Part shown: positions 1 to 7,974 of the stretch, one piece after another
How positions within the stretch are numbered: the first letter of the stretch is position 1
How the letters are laid out: every line of letters begins with the position of its first letter
Assembly (NCBI GenBank): GCA_014237395.1
Contig: JABZFP010000022.1
Location: forward strand, 1-41,884
Reading direction: 5' to 3'
From: Desulfobacteraceae bacterium
Lineage (GTDB): Bacteria > Desulfobacterota > Desulfobacteria > Desulfobacterales > UBA5852
Length of the DNA stretch: 41,884 bases
Program-made: the position numbers and the translations under genes
Notes under the pieces: generated by a model
Seen by the model: only the letters and a program-made list of their open reading frames with translations
Databases searched by the model: none
Told to the model about the DNA's origin: nothing

Positions 1-73
1 GACACTTTTTTGTAAGGTACTTTCGGCTGCTTTTCTCGCTGTTAACCATCTTGTGGTATGTATCTAAATCCAT
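1..73 (-). CDS. IS1595-family-like transposase, N-terminal fragment (partial)
   Basis: Only the first 24 codons are in the window. The reading begins MDLDTYHKMVNSEKS and continues into a basic stretch ending in a cysteine. Short N-termini of this kind (YHxMVxSExSSRxYL, followed by a cysteine-rich zinc ribbon) are what I recall from IS1595-family transposases. The zinc ribbon and the DDE catalytic domain would be outside the window. The family call is supported by the C-terminal fragment of a probable sister copy at the right edge, which is in the same orientation. It is cut by the window boundary, so nothing shows whether it is intact. Confidence 0.6.
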   Translation of the reverse strand, partial: MDLDTYHKMVNSEKSSRKYLTKKC

Positions 74-92
74 GACACCCCTTTAACATCGG

Positions 93-115
93 TGTCAGAA
101 CTTAATCAATTACCT
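93..115. repeat. Terminal inverted repeat of the left IS element
   Basis: Read on the minus strand the sequence begins GGTAATTGATTAAGTTCTGA and ends CAC. Bases 41768-41790 on the plus strand match it at 20 of 23 positions. The similarity fades outward over another 11 bases, so the true repeat could be about 34 bp. The two copies face each other across the island, as expected for the inward-facing ends of two elements of the same family lying in direct orientation. Confidence 0.7.
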
Positions 116-315
116 AATATTTAACTGATACAATCCAATTTTTCAGTCAACAATAGCGAAAATAACCAACACCTAATTTGACCAAAGGGATAGTCAACAA
201 AATAGATAAAAGGGTCTCTTTTTTGCCGCTACAACAGTAGACCCCAAGTGACCTAACCTATGTGCAATTGCCTTGGGGGCATCAATAATAATCAATCTTC
301 CCCTCCTTTATTCTC

Positions 316-951
316 TCATCGAATAAAATCAGTTGCAATTTTATCAACCCTGGTCGGTGGAGAAACTTTTGTGCTTCCAGCTTCAATCACCTTCATCAAC
401 CAAGCCATATTTCTGCCGAGCACCTCCATAATCTGCTTGCCTTCAGCGTCCTGCTCCATCTCACCAGGCACCTTGCCATGGGCTACAGTCCAGTAGTTGG
501 CACTGGGCATGAACATTTCAGAATAAGTAATATAGTGATTCAGGGTATCTATGGTCGGAAGGCCGCCGGACCGACGCACGGCGGCAACGGATGCACCCAC
601 TTTGTGACGAAACAGATTACCGTTCATGCTACTAACAAAAAAGGCCCGATCCAGAAAAGATTTTATGGTGCCGGCCGCCCCTGAAAAATGAACTGGTGAT
701 CCTAATAAAATACCATCGGCGGCTTTCATTTTCTGAATCCATTCATTTACCGGATCATCATCAAAGACGCATTTTTCGTTTTGTTCTTTGAGGCAGGTAT
801 AACAGGCCATACAGCCCCTTATTATGTTTTTTCCCACAAATATCATCTCGGTTTCGATGCCTGCTTTGTTAAGCTCTTCAAACACCGTATTCAGGCATCC
901 AGTTGTATTCCCCTTTTTCCGTGGACTTCCGTTAAATGCAACAACTTTCAT
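316..951 (-). CDS. Iron-sulfur flavoprotein / NADPH-dependent FMN reductase-like protein
   Basis: A flavodoxin-fold protein of about 211 residues. The N-terminus (KVVAFNGSPRKKGNT) is the FMN phosphate-binding loop of the NADPH-dependent FMN reductase family. After it comes a compact cysteine motif C-X2-C-X2-C-X7-C at about residues 47-61, the arrangement that binds the 4Fe-4S cluster in archaeal and anaerobe iron-sulfur flavoproteins (Isf). A GSPVHFSGAAG stretch matches the second flavin loop. Isf proteins accept electrons from ferredoxin and can reduce oxygen species or quinone-like acceptors, so this could handle reduced ferredoxin made by the AORs upstream; that role is inference. The ATG at 951 is preferred over the one at 957 because AGGAGA abuts the latter. 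It is the last gene of the minus-strand run. Confidence 0.75.
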   Translation of the reverse strand: MKVVAFNGSPRKKGNTTGCLNTVFEELNKAGIETEMIFVGKNIIRGCMACYTCLKEQNEKCVFDDDPVNEWIQKMKAADGILLGSPVHFSGAAGTIKSFLDRAFFVSSMNGNLFRHKVGASVAAVRRSGGLPTIDTLNHYITYSEMFMPSANYWTVAHGKVPGEMEQDAEGKQIMEVLGRNMAWLMKVIEAGSTKVSPPTRVDKIATDFIR

Positions 952-1110
952 TATCATTCTCCTATTTTTAACAATTAATCCTAATTTAAAAAATGAAAGT
1001 TAACCGGTGAAGATTGCAAGCGATGGTATTGATCCATTAACACGCGGTGCCCAACATCCAAAAGTCGAATTCTCATCAATCAATTGAAACTATGCCTTTG
1101 ATACACACAA

Positions 1111-2280
1111 TTAGCCCATTCTCAACAGCTTAAGGGCAGCTCGACAATATATTTCAACACCTGTCAAAAGAACACCTTCATGGAAATCAAATTTTGGGTT
1201 GTGCAGAGGGGCACACCCCTCGCGCCCTACCCCTAAAAAGTAAAAGCACCCCTTTGAACGTTGCAGGAAAAAAGAGATATCTTCGCCACCCATTGTGGAT
1301 TCAGGTATTATGACATTCTCTGTCCCTACGACGGATTCGGCTACAGACCTTATTTCATCGGCCATCCAAGAATCATTTTCCGTAACAGGGTAACCTGGTT
1401 GGTAGTCAAGGGAGTACGAGGCACCCATTGCATCACAGATGCCTTTGACGACAGTTTCTAACCGTTGGGGCCATGATCGCCATATTTCTCGATCGAATGT
1501 TCGAGTAGTTCCGCTTAGATACGCTTCTTCCGGAATAATATTAAAGGTAGTTCCGGCCTGAAACTGTCCTACGGTTATCACGGTCGGACTCAACGGATTC
1601 ATTTGGCGGCTTACTATTCTTTGGAGCGCATTTACTATTTGAGTACCAACATCCAACGCATCGACACAAAGGTGCGGCATCGCCCCATGCCCCCCTTTGC
1701 CCTTCACTGTAAGATCGAAGCGATCCATTGCAGCCATCAGTGGTCCTGCTTTGATACCCACCTGCCCTTCCTTTACCCCTGGCCAGAGATGGCACCCTAA
1801 GGTGTAATCAACTCGTGGATTGTCCATTATCCCTTCTTCTATCATCGGTTTTGCCCCACCAGGACCTTCTTCTGCCGGTTGGAAAACAAAATGGATACGT
1901 CCTGACAATCGATCTGAAAGTTCAGAGATAACCAATGCGGCACCTAAAACCATGGCCATATGGCCATCATGTCCGCAGGCATGCATGGCGCCTTCGTGAT
2001 TTGATGCGAACGACAAATTGGTCTCTTCGTTAATCGGCAGGGCATCCAATTCACTTCTAAGCATTAGTGAGTTTCCCGAATCAGAAAATACCTTAGCCCC
2101 AAGAACACCGAATTTTGCAATTCCAGTCGTGACATTTAAACATAGTTTGTTCAAATAATCAGCGACATATGCTGATGTTTTCGCCTCGGTATAGGCTGGC
2201 TCGGGAATTCGATGTAGATCTCTTCTGATTTGGATAATTGCATCTGCGTGTTTATTCAAAATGTGCTTAATATCATCCAT
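1111..2280 (-). CDS. M20-family amidohydrolase (hippurate hydrolase / IAA-amino acid hydrolase type)
   Basis: A 389-residue M20D metallopeptidase-like amidohydrolase. Visible family signatures are RRDLHRIPE near residue 19, the metal-binding HACGHDGH at 100-107, the catalytic glutamate pair in PAEEG at about 136-139, and a further metal-ligand histidine in GCHLWP near 164. Members hydrolyse N-acyl amino acids or aromatic amides such as hippurate in the cytoplasm, using one or two divalent metal ions. There is no signal peptide. An AGGAG lies nine bases before the ATG. It starts 37 bases after the FeoA-like gene and is probably co-transcribed. The substrate is unknown; with an esterase two genes upstream it could release an acid from a conjugated precursor. 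Confidence 0.85.
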   Translation of the reverse strand: MDDIKHILNKHADAIIQIRRDLHRIPEPAYTEAKTSAYVADYLNKLCLNVTTGIAKFGVLGAKVFSDSGNSLMLRSELDALPINEETNLSFASNHEGAMHACGHDGHMAMVLGAALVISELSDRLSGRIHFVFQPAEEGPGGAKPMIEEGIMDNPRVDYTLGCHLWPGVKEGQVGIKAGPLMAAMDRFDLTVKGKGGHGAMPHLCVDALDVGTQIVNALQRIVSRQMNPLSPTVITVGQFQAGTTFNIIPEEAYLSGTTRTFDREIWRSWPQRLETVVKGICDAMGASYSLDYQPGYPVTENDSWMADEIRSVAESVVGTENVIIPESTMGGEDISFFLQRSKGCFYFLGVGREGCAPLHNPKFDFHEGVLLTGVEIYCRAALKLLRMG

Positions 2281-2317
2281 TTATGCATGCTCCTAAGATT
2301 GATTGTCTGCGTCGATT

Positions 2318-3058
2318 CTATCTACAAATCCCACACGACCAGCATATATCGCAAAATCGCACTATCATGTCCCTACTCTCTTTTCCTGACAAGCTCAGCA
2401 TATTCCCCGATTGAGTCTTTATGCAAACGTTACCCGAATCGTATTTTGCTGCAAGAAGTGTCTCTATCTTGTGAAGGGTTATAAATGGGGCCTCTTGGGC
2501 CTTAAGCCGTTCAAACAAATGACTTTCACTTTCGCGGATAGTGAAAAGATGCGGGTGGAAGGGACGACCAATCGGAAGAGCACCAAGCTGGACCCACTGA
2601 TCACTCTCTTTCATCCACGTATTGAAAGCGGTTTCATCATCAACCAGCAGGGTTTCACTGCCAAGGCGAATATGAAAAACAAGTCGGTCGATTTTCCTAT
2701 GCACTTTCAAGGTAGATCCGGTCGCAATGTTTTTGACGGCACTGAAGGGTTTGCAATCACCGTAGTTCTTATAACCCACCAACTTACCCGCAGCCCCAAC
2801 CGATAGTTGATGTAAAGGCAGGATAGTTCCCGCCTGATTTACCACCATTATGTCAGCGGCCATGCCTGGGCTGATAATCATCTGCCCCCATTTCCCTCTC
2901 GCCCAGACAGATGAAACTAGCTCTGCAAGGGTAGACTTCCAAATCGTGTCACCCAATTCGATGCCGGCCAAAGTTAGCCAGCGATTGAGTTCATCGGACT
3001 GCACCGCGACGATATACAGGGGGCGGTTCGGTTCAGCTTGATGAAGTTCTAAAGCCAA
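2318..3058 (-). CDS. Uncharacterised protein with FeoA-like (SH3-type) repeats and a C-terminal CX2CX2CX2C motif
   Basis: I do not recognise this 246-residue protein as a named family. Two segments look like FeoA domains: about residues 27-74 (LAGIELGDTI ... MAADIMV) and about 82-142 (LSVGAAGKLVGY ... ATGSTLKVHRK ... LLVDDETA). The remaining ~100 residues are unassigned and end in a dense cysteine motif, C236-X2-C239-X2-C242-X2-C245, one residue before the stop. Such a tail could bind an iron-sulfur cluster or a metal. The start is TTG, immediately after the esterase stop codon, which suggests translational coupling; no in-frame ATG is available nearby. The gene is two genes downstream of AOR 1, so a part in tungstopterin enzyme maturation or electron transfer is possible, but this is inference. 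Confidence 0.5.
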   Translation of the reverse strand: MALELHQAEPNRPLYIVAVQSDELNRWLTLAGIELGDTIWKSTLAELVSSVWARGKWGQMIISPGMAADIMVVNQAGTILPLHQLSVGAAGKLVGYKNYGDCKPFSAVKNIATGSTLKVHRKIDRLVFHIRLGSETLLVDDETAFNTWMKESDQWVQLGALPIGRPFHPHLFTIRESESHLFERLKAQEAPFITLHKIETLLAAKYDSGNVCIKTQSGNMLSLSGKESRDMIVRFCDICWSCGICR

Positions 3059-3970
3059 TTACAGGTAACCGCCTTGCATATGGGTCATGATAAATTTTCC
3101 GGCTTGATGCAAGGCCATCCGTCCCTCTCGCAAAACGGGAGACATGAAGTGCCAAACATGAGGCATCTTGTCCCAAATGTCGATATACGATGAAACGCCG
3201 AACTTTGTGGCACGCACATGGAGGGAGACAGCGTCATCATGAAGCACTTCGTCGGAACCCACTTGGATAAGCAGAGGCGGAAGCATCGACAAATCAGCAT
3301 AAATCGGCGAGGATAGATGATCGAAGGGGTCTTTTCCATTTAGGTAAAAAGCCGCCATCCGCTTCGCATCATTTTTTTTCACCAAAACATCGCGATCGAA
3401 ATTGCGATGCCACGAATGTCCACTCAAAGTAAGGTCCACCCAGGGCGAAAAGAGAACGCATGCTCCTGGCAGCGGCAAATGATTTTGCTTGAGGAGAACC
3501 ATTAAGGAAACACACAATCCCCCTCCAGCGGAATCACCCGCCACTGTCACGTGCCGTGGGGCGACACCACTCTTTAAGAGGTCTTTGTAGACGCTCAGGG
3601 CATCCACTAAGGCAGCAGGAAATGGATGTTCAGGGGCCAGGCGATACTCTGTAATCAAGGTCTTAATTTTAGCCGCTGCAGATAGATGTGAGGCTAACTG
3701 GCGGTGGGACTGGATTGACCCCATCACAAAACCGCCACCATGAAGGTAGAGCAGAACGTAATTGCTGTAATGTTCGGCAGGGGTAAGCATCTCGGCCGGT
3801 CGTCCGCCGACCGTCATCGCCCGGATGGTTACATTGGTGGCTGGTGGATAAAGAGCGCCAAATGCATTCATATCTTGCCGCATTTTGCGCAGCGTTTTTC
3901 TACGACCTGCTCGCTGCTGCAGCACCTTCAATAAGTACCGGTCGCTACTATGGGATATTGCCGACATCAT
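3059..3970 (-). CDS. Alpha/beta-hydrolase, hormone-sensitive-lipase type esterase
   Basis: A carboxylesterase of the HSL (family IV) group. Counting from a possible upstream TTG, the oxyanion motif HGGG is at 91-94, the nucleophile elbow GDSAGG has Ser161, the acid is Asp254 in GSDEVLHDD, and the histidine is in MPHVWH near 285; subtract 14 for the start chosen here. That start is the ATG at 3970, which has AGGAA nine bases upstream and clears the AOR 1 stop. The TTG start at 4012 would overlap AOR 1 by 28 bases. No signal peptide is seen, so it should be cytoplasmic. It could hydrolyse an ester or lactone feeding the pathway, but the substrate is unknown. Confidence 0.85.
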   Translation of the reverse strand: MMSAISHSSDRYLLKVLQQRAGRRKTLRKMRQDMNAFGALYPPATNVTIRAMTVGGRPAEMLTPAEHYSNYVLLYLHGGGFVMGSIQSHRQLASHLSAAAKIKTLITEYRLAPEHPFPAALVDALSVYKDLLKSGVAPRHVTVAGDSAGGGLCVSLMVLLKQNHLPLPGACVLFSPWVDLTLSGHSWHRNFDRDVLVKKNDAKRMAAFYLNGKDPFDHLSSPIYADLSMLPPLLIQVGSDEVLHDDAVSLHVRATKFGVSSYIDIWDKMPHVWHFMSPVLREGRMALHQAGKFIMTHMQGGYL

Positions 3971-3984
3971 AGACGATTGTTCCT

Positions 3985-5751
3985 CTATCCCACCAAGTCT
4001 TTTCCTTTCCAATCTCTTTCAGCATAGTAGTCTTCGAGAAGTTGATCCATTTCGATTTCAGCTATCACTTTACCTGTTTCCGGTAATGGTTCCGTGTAAA
4101 ATCTTATCGGCAGTTTATCATTTGTTTGTTTAAGGCCCTCTCGAATATTAAACCGTCTGGTATTGTCGGATACGTGGGACGCTATTTCCCACAACGCCGC
4201 TTTGTCCCATTCAATTCCGGTCAGGGCGATAAGCAATTCCACCAGAGCATCCCATTGGTAAAAATCGCGATAAAATCGACAAAGCACGAGACAGTCAAAA
4301 AGGATAAGTCGATTCTCCCAATCAACAAGCATTTGGGCCTTACCGTTAATTTGTTCCGGATCAATCATCTTTGTAAGTTCCGGTTTGTAAAATGTCGTTC
4401 GCAGATGACATGCTCCCCTGGGAGAAATACCGTAAGATAATCCCATCCCTTTAAGTATTCTTGGATCGTAACCCGCCGGTTCGAGGCCTTTGACGTGAAT
4501 CGCCTGTTCTTCCATGCCCAGCGCCGGTGCAGCCGTTTTAATGCCCTTGGACAAGATTTTCCCGATTCCATGGCAAGCGGCAATATCCTTTAGGAGGGCC
4601 GCTATATTTTCCGTTTGACCATAATCAATTCGATACTCTGTTTTTCCCTGCTTAGACGCCTCGATGGTCAATGCCACCAAATTTCCGGCACTGATCGTGT
4701 CGATACCCAGCCGATCGCAGATGTCGTTGAGGTAAACAATGTCCTCAATGTTATCGACCATACACAACCCACCAAAGGTATAAATGGTTTCATACTCCGG
4801 GCCTTCCAGTTTCAGCCCCGCATGACGTCCGTTCTTGACGGTCGATAACCGCCCGCATGCCATAAAACATTTGCGGCATGCGTGCGGTTTGACCTCACAC
4901 CGGTCATGGAGCGCTTTTGCATTTATCGATTCTTGATGCGAGACTTGGCCTTGGTGCCAATAGCGTGTTGGAAAGCTGCCGACAGAACTCATGATATCGA
5001 CCATCATGGGCGTTCCCATACTTTTGTATGCATTGGCCCCAGGATGGTTTTTAAATTCATCGGCAAACTGCTTGGATAAGGTTTGCAATCCGGCTTGATC
5101 GGCCACCTTCCGCTTGCGGTTACCCCAGAATCCGAGAGCCTTGATTTTTTTTGCCCCTAAAACGGCGCCGGCTCCAGTTCGTCCGGCACTTCGCCAGTAT
5201 TCATTTTCAATGACGGCAAACGCCACCTGATTCTCTCCACCGGGACCAATAGTCAGAGCGGCGCATCCTTTAACAAGGTGGCGATTTTCTTTGATCCAGG
5301 ATTTTACATAATCTTCGGTTGCGTAAGTATCGCTGCCCCAAAGCGTTTCGGCATCATGAAAAACAGCGCCATTTTCATTGATTTCGATCCAAACCGGAGT
5401 TTCGGATTTTCCATAGATCATGACAGCGTCGAACCCGGAACGCGACATATATTCTGCCGCTTTCCCCCCCGAATAAGATTCTGAATAAAACCCTGTTTGT
5501 GGAGACTTGGTATAGACACCATATCTGCATCCTCCCCATACCATGGTGTCTGTCACCGGTCCGAGGGTAAAAATAACCCGATTCTCGGCCTCAAAAGGAT
5601 CGACACCCGGTGGATTGTGTTCAAGAAGCAGATACGTGCCAAGCCCCTTTCCTCCAAGGGTCTGCTTGAGCAGATCGTCCGACAACACTTCGATCTTAAA
5701 GGTCCTGGTGCCAATGTTGATCGTTAACAATCGCTTGTGGAAACCGTACAT
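3985..5751 (-). CDS. Aldehyde:ferredoxin oxidoreductase, tungsten-type (AOR 1)
   Basis: A 588-residue member of the AOR family, which oxidises aldehydes to carboxylic acids and reduces ferredoxin using a tungsten bis-pterin cofactor and one 4Fe-4S cluster. The N-terminal domain has the usual GGKGLGTYLLL and YTKSPQTG segments. Cluster ligands are C292, C295 and C299 (CX2CX3C) plus C491. The two pterin-contact motifs are D346-RLGI-D351 and D486-CLVL-C491. Length and motif order match the family, so the enzyme looks intact. It closely resembles AOR 2 (11822-13579). It follows an LhgO-like dehydrogenase by 33 bases. AAGGAA lies just before the ATG. The substrate range cannot be read from sequence. 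Confidence 0.9.
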   Translation of the reverse strand: MYGFHKRLLTINIGTRTFKIEVLSDDLLKQTLGGKGLGTYLLLEHNPPGVDPFEAENRVIFTLGPVTDTMVWGGCRYGVYTKSPQTGFYSESYSGGKAAEYMSRSGFDAVMIYGKSETPVWIEINENGAVFHDAETLWGSDTYATEDYVKSWIKENRHLVKGCAALTIGPGGENQVAFAVIENEYWRSAGRTGAGAVLGAKKIKALGFWGNRKRKVADQAGLQTLSKQFADEFKNHPGANAYKSMGTPMMVDIMSSVGSFPTRYWHQGQVSHQESINAKALHDRCEVKPHACRKCFMACGRLSTVKNGRHAGLKLEGPEYETIYTFGGLCMVDNIEDIVYLNDICDRLGIDTISAGNLVALTIEASKQGKTEYRIDYGQTENIAALLKDIAACHGIGKILSKGIKTAAPALGMEEQAIHVKGLEPAGYDPRILKGMGLSYGISPRGACHLRTTFYKPELTKMIDPEQINGKAQMLVDWENRLILFDCLVLCRFYRDFYQWDALVELLIALTGIEWDKAALWEIASHVSDNTRRFNIREGLKQTNDKLPIRFYTEPLPETGKVIAEIEMDQLLEDYYAERDWKGKDLVG

Positions 5752-5786
5752 ACGTCATTCCTTGTGTGCAGGTTATGATTTGTCAC

Positions 5787-6908
5787 TCAGGCAATCAAAC
5801 CTTTAACGTGGTTGGCAATAGCAATACACGCTGTCAGACCCGGCGATTCAATACCGGCCAGATTGACGACACCTGGGAGGCCGTTGGCCGATTCCTCCTG
5901 GATGATAAAATCGCGCAGAGGGTCACCCGGCCCCTGAAGTTTAGGCCTTATACCGGCCATATCCGGAGATATATCTTCACGCCTCAGGGACGGCAGATAG
6001 CGACGCGCGGCGTTAAAAGAGTCTTCCAGCCGTCCAGGATCTACAGTGTGATCCATCGCTCGGTTTGGCATGAAAATCGCGTTTGGTCCGAGCCTGAGGC
6101 GTCCGCTTAAATCAGTTATGACACCCACGCCGAGGCCGGTCATCTGAGGTTCAGGTACGGGATAGATCAACTGCCTGATAGTGCTCAGCGGCCATTGAAC
6201 AGAGAAATATTCACCCTTCCAGAAGTACTGGCGATAACCCTGTTGATCAATGTCGAGGCCCATGCTCGCCGCTATACGATCTGCGTCAAGCCCGGCGGCG
6301 TTGATCAGTCTTCGCGTGGTGAATCTTTCCTTTTCTCCGTCGGGATAAACAACGTAGATGGCATATTGTCCGGGGATTATTTTGACGACCTTTTCAATTC
6401 GCGTCTGGTAGACAAACGTTACACCATTCATACCTGCCTGAGCAACAAAATGCCGAATCAAACACTGGCTGTCGATAATGCCGGATGAAGGCGAGTAGAG
6501 TGCCGCTACGGCGCGCAACCGAGGTTCCATTTTTCGGCATTCCGCCCCCGATAGCAAATCCAGATCCTTCACACCGTTGTCTTTGGCGCGCGCTGCCAGT
6601 GCTTCCAGTTGGATGACGTCTTCCTCGCTTGTGGCAACGATCAGTTTTCCACACATGCGAAAAGGAATCTGGTTTGATTCACAAAGCCGACGCAATAGCC
6701 GATTACCTTCCACGCAAAGACGCGTTTTGAGTGAATCCTTGGGATAGTATATGCCGGCATGAATGACCTCGTTATTGCGGCGGCTGGTCTCGTTCCCGAA
6801 GGTTGCGTTGCTCTCGATGACATAAATGTTCTGGTCCTGCTTGGAAAGCGCTGCGGCAATGGCAAGCCCGATGACACCAGCGCCAATGATCGTTGTCTCA
6901 ACTTCCAT
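5787..6908 (-). CDS. FAD-dependent oxidoreductase, L-2-hydroxyglutarate dehydrogenase-like
   Basis: A 373-residue DAO-family flavoprotein. The FAD-binding GxGxxG is in IIGAGVIGLAIAA near residues 7-13, followed by ETSRRNNEVIHAGIYY, the segment that carries HxSGVIHAGVYY in true LhgO enzymes. GIIDSQCLIRHF in the middle and GLTACIAIANHV at the C-terminus also fit the group. It is clearly related to, but much diverged from, the LhgO at 10548-11750, so it probably oxidises a different 2-hydroxyacid to a 2-oxoacid and passes electrons to the quinone pool or a flavoprotein. It sits between a split transketolase and AOR 1. Glycerate or a hydroxylated acid giving a ketol donor for the transketolase is one speculative substrate. 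Confidence 0.75.
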   Translation of the reverse strand: MEVETTIIGAGVIGLAIAAALSKQDQNIYVIESNATFGNETSRRNNEVIHAGIYYPKDSLKTRLCVEGNRLLRRLCESNQIPFRMCGKLIVATSEEDVIQLEALAARAKDNGVKDLDLLSGAECRKMEPRLRAVAALYSPSSGIIDSQCLIRHFVAQAGMNGVTFVYQTRIEKVVKIIPGQYAIYVVYPDGEKERFTTRRLINAAGLDADRIAASMGLDIDQQGYRQYFWKGEYFSVQWPLSTIRQLIYPVPEPQMTGLGVGVITDLSGRLRLGPNAIFMPNRAMDHTVDPGRLEDSFNAARRYLPSLRREDISPDMAGIRPKLQGPGDPLRDFIIQEESANGLPGVVNLAGIESPGLTACIAIANHVKGLIA

Positions 6909-6964
6909 GATGGGTACTCCACCATTTCCGTACTATTACCATATCGTCAGGCTCAGCGTTTGGA

Positions 6965-7972
6965 TCAAACCGCATTGATGGAGGCGTTTCCAGCCTTTGC
7001 CATAGCCCCGCGCGCGACCGCCTCGACGCCTGCGGCATCAAGTTTATAATGCGCATATAGGTGATTTGGAGGCGCGATCAGGCTATACTCGTCCCGAATG
7101 CCGTGCCGAAAAAGCTTTATACCGCACCCCTCGTCGGCCAGCACCTCTGCCACAGCGGCACCAAGTCCGCCGATGATGTTGTGCTCCTCTACCGTGATCA
7201 GCAACCGGGACCGTTTTGCGGCCGCAAGGATAGCCTGTCGGTCCAAGGGCTTTATCGTCGCCATATCAATCACACCAACCGAGATCCCATCATTTCGAAG
7301 CGCATCCGCCGCATCTAAAGCACTTTTTACAGGCATCCCGCATGCAATGATGGTCAGATCTTCACCTTGACTGTGCTCGATCGCCTTACCGATTTCGAAG
7401 GTCATATTTTTGTCATACACATCCGGTTCACGGCCCCGACCGATGCGAAAGTAGATCGGTTCCTGCCATTCGACAGATGCCCGTATGGCCGCGGCGAACG
7501 ACGGGCCATCCGCCGGTGATATCACGGTCAATCCAGCGATAGCACGCATGGTGGATATATCCTCAGTGGCGTGGTGCGACGTGCCGTAGAATCCCAGTGA
7601 AATCCCGGTATGGTGACCAATCAAACGAACGGGTTGTTGGCAGTAGGCCACATCCATCCGGATTTGTTCACAACAAAGCAGTCCAAGAAACGAGGCAAAT
7701 GTCGCCACGAAAGGCATTTGGCCTGTCGTCGCAATTCCGGCAGCGACCGACACCATGTTCTGCTCGGAAATGCCAAACTGAATATAGCGATTCGGGTAAC
7801 GCGATGCGAACCGGTTTAATCCATTGGAAAACTGAAGGTCTCCCGAACCTGCGATAATCGGATACCCTTTTTCAACCAGATCGATCAATGCGTCAGAAAA
7901 ATAATTCAGTCCGGGCGTTATGGCGTTCAGCGAGCGGTATTGCCACGAATCGGGACTCAGTTGATTCTTCAT
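6965..7972 (-). CDS. Transketolase-like C-terminal subunit (pyrimidine-binding and C domains)
   Basis: A 335-residue protein equivalent to the second half of transketolase. It starts with the pyrimidine-binding domain (IQFGISEQNMVSVAAGIA, with the glutamate expected to activate TPP) and ends with the transketolase C domain (IDMATIKPLDRQAIL ... EEHNIIGGLGAAVAEVL). It begins two bases after the stop of the N-terminal subunit, so the two are surely co-translated and should form a heterotetramer. Split transketolases occur in sugar, apulose and sulfosugar pathways and as DXPS-like enzymes. The ATG at 7972 follows GAGAGGTAGAA. Its presence among 2-hydroxyacid dehydrogenases suggests ketol transfer within this pathway rather than the pentose phosphate cycle, which is inference. 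Confidence 0.88.
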   Translation of the reverse strand: MKNQLSPDSWQYRSLNAITPGLNYFSDALIDLVEKGYPIIAGSGDLQFSNGLNRFASRYPNRYIQFGISEQNMVSVAAGIATTGQMPFVATFASFLGLLCCEQIRMDVAYCQQPVRLIGHHTGISLGFYGTSHHATEDISTMRAIAGLTVISPADGPSFAAAIRASVEWQEPIYFRIGRGREPDVYDKNMTFEIGKAIEHSQGEDLTIIACGMPVKSALDAADALRNDGISVGVIDMATIKPLDRQAILAAAKRSRLLITVEEHNIIGGLGAAVAEVLADEGCGIKLFRHGIRDEYSLIAPPNHLYAHYKLDAAGVEAVARGAMAKAGNASINAV

Positions 7973-7974
7973 TT

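Larger units (their letters stand above)
1..115 (-). mobile_element. 5' end of an IS1595-like insertion sequence (runs off the left edge)
   Basis: The first 115 bases look like one end of an insertion sequence. They contain the start of a transposase gene read leftwards (ATG at 71-73) and, outside it, a terminal repeat at 93-115 that matches, with three mismatches, the end of a second element at 41768-41790. A short inverted repeat GACACC/GGTGTC (74-79 and 92-97) sits just before the start codon. The rest of the element lies beyond the window. Bases 116-315, between the element and the first complete gene, show no coding or regulatory signal that I trust. Confidence 0.7.

Noticed and set aside
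242..278. Inverted repeat CCCCAAG/CTTGGGG as a terminator for the minus-strand operon
   Set aside because: The loop is 23 bases and no T-run follows on the minus strand; too weak to call.
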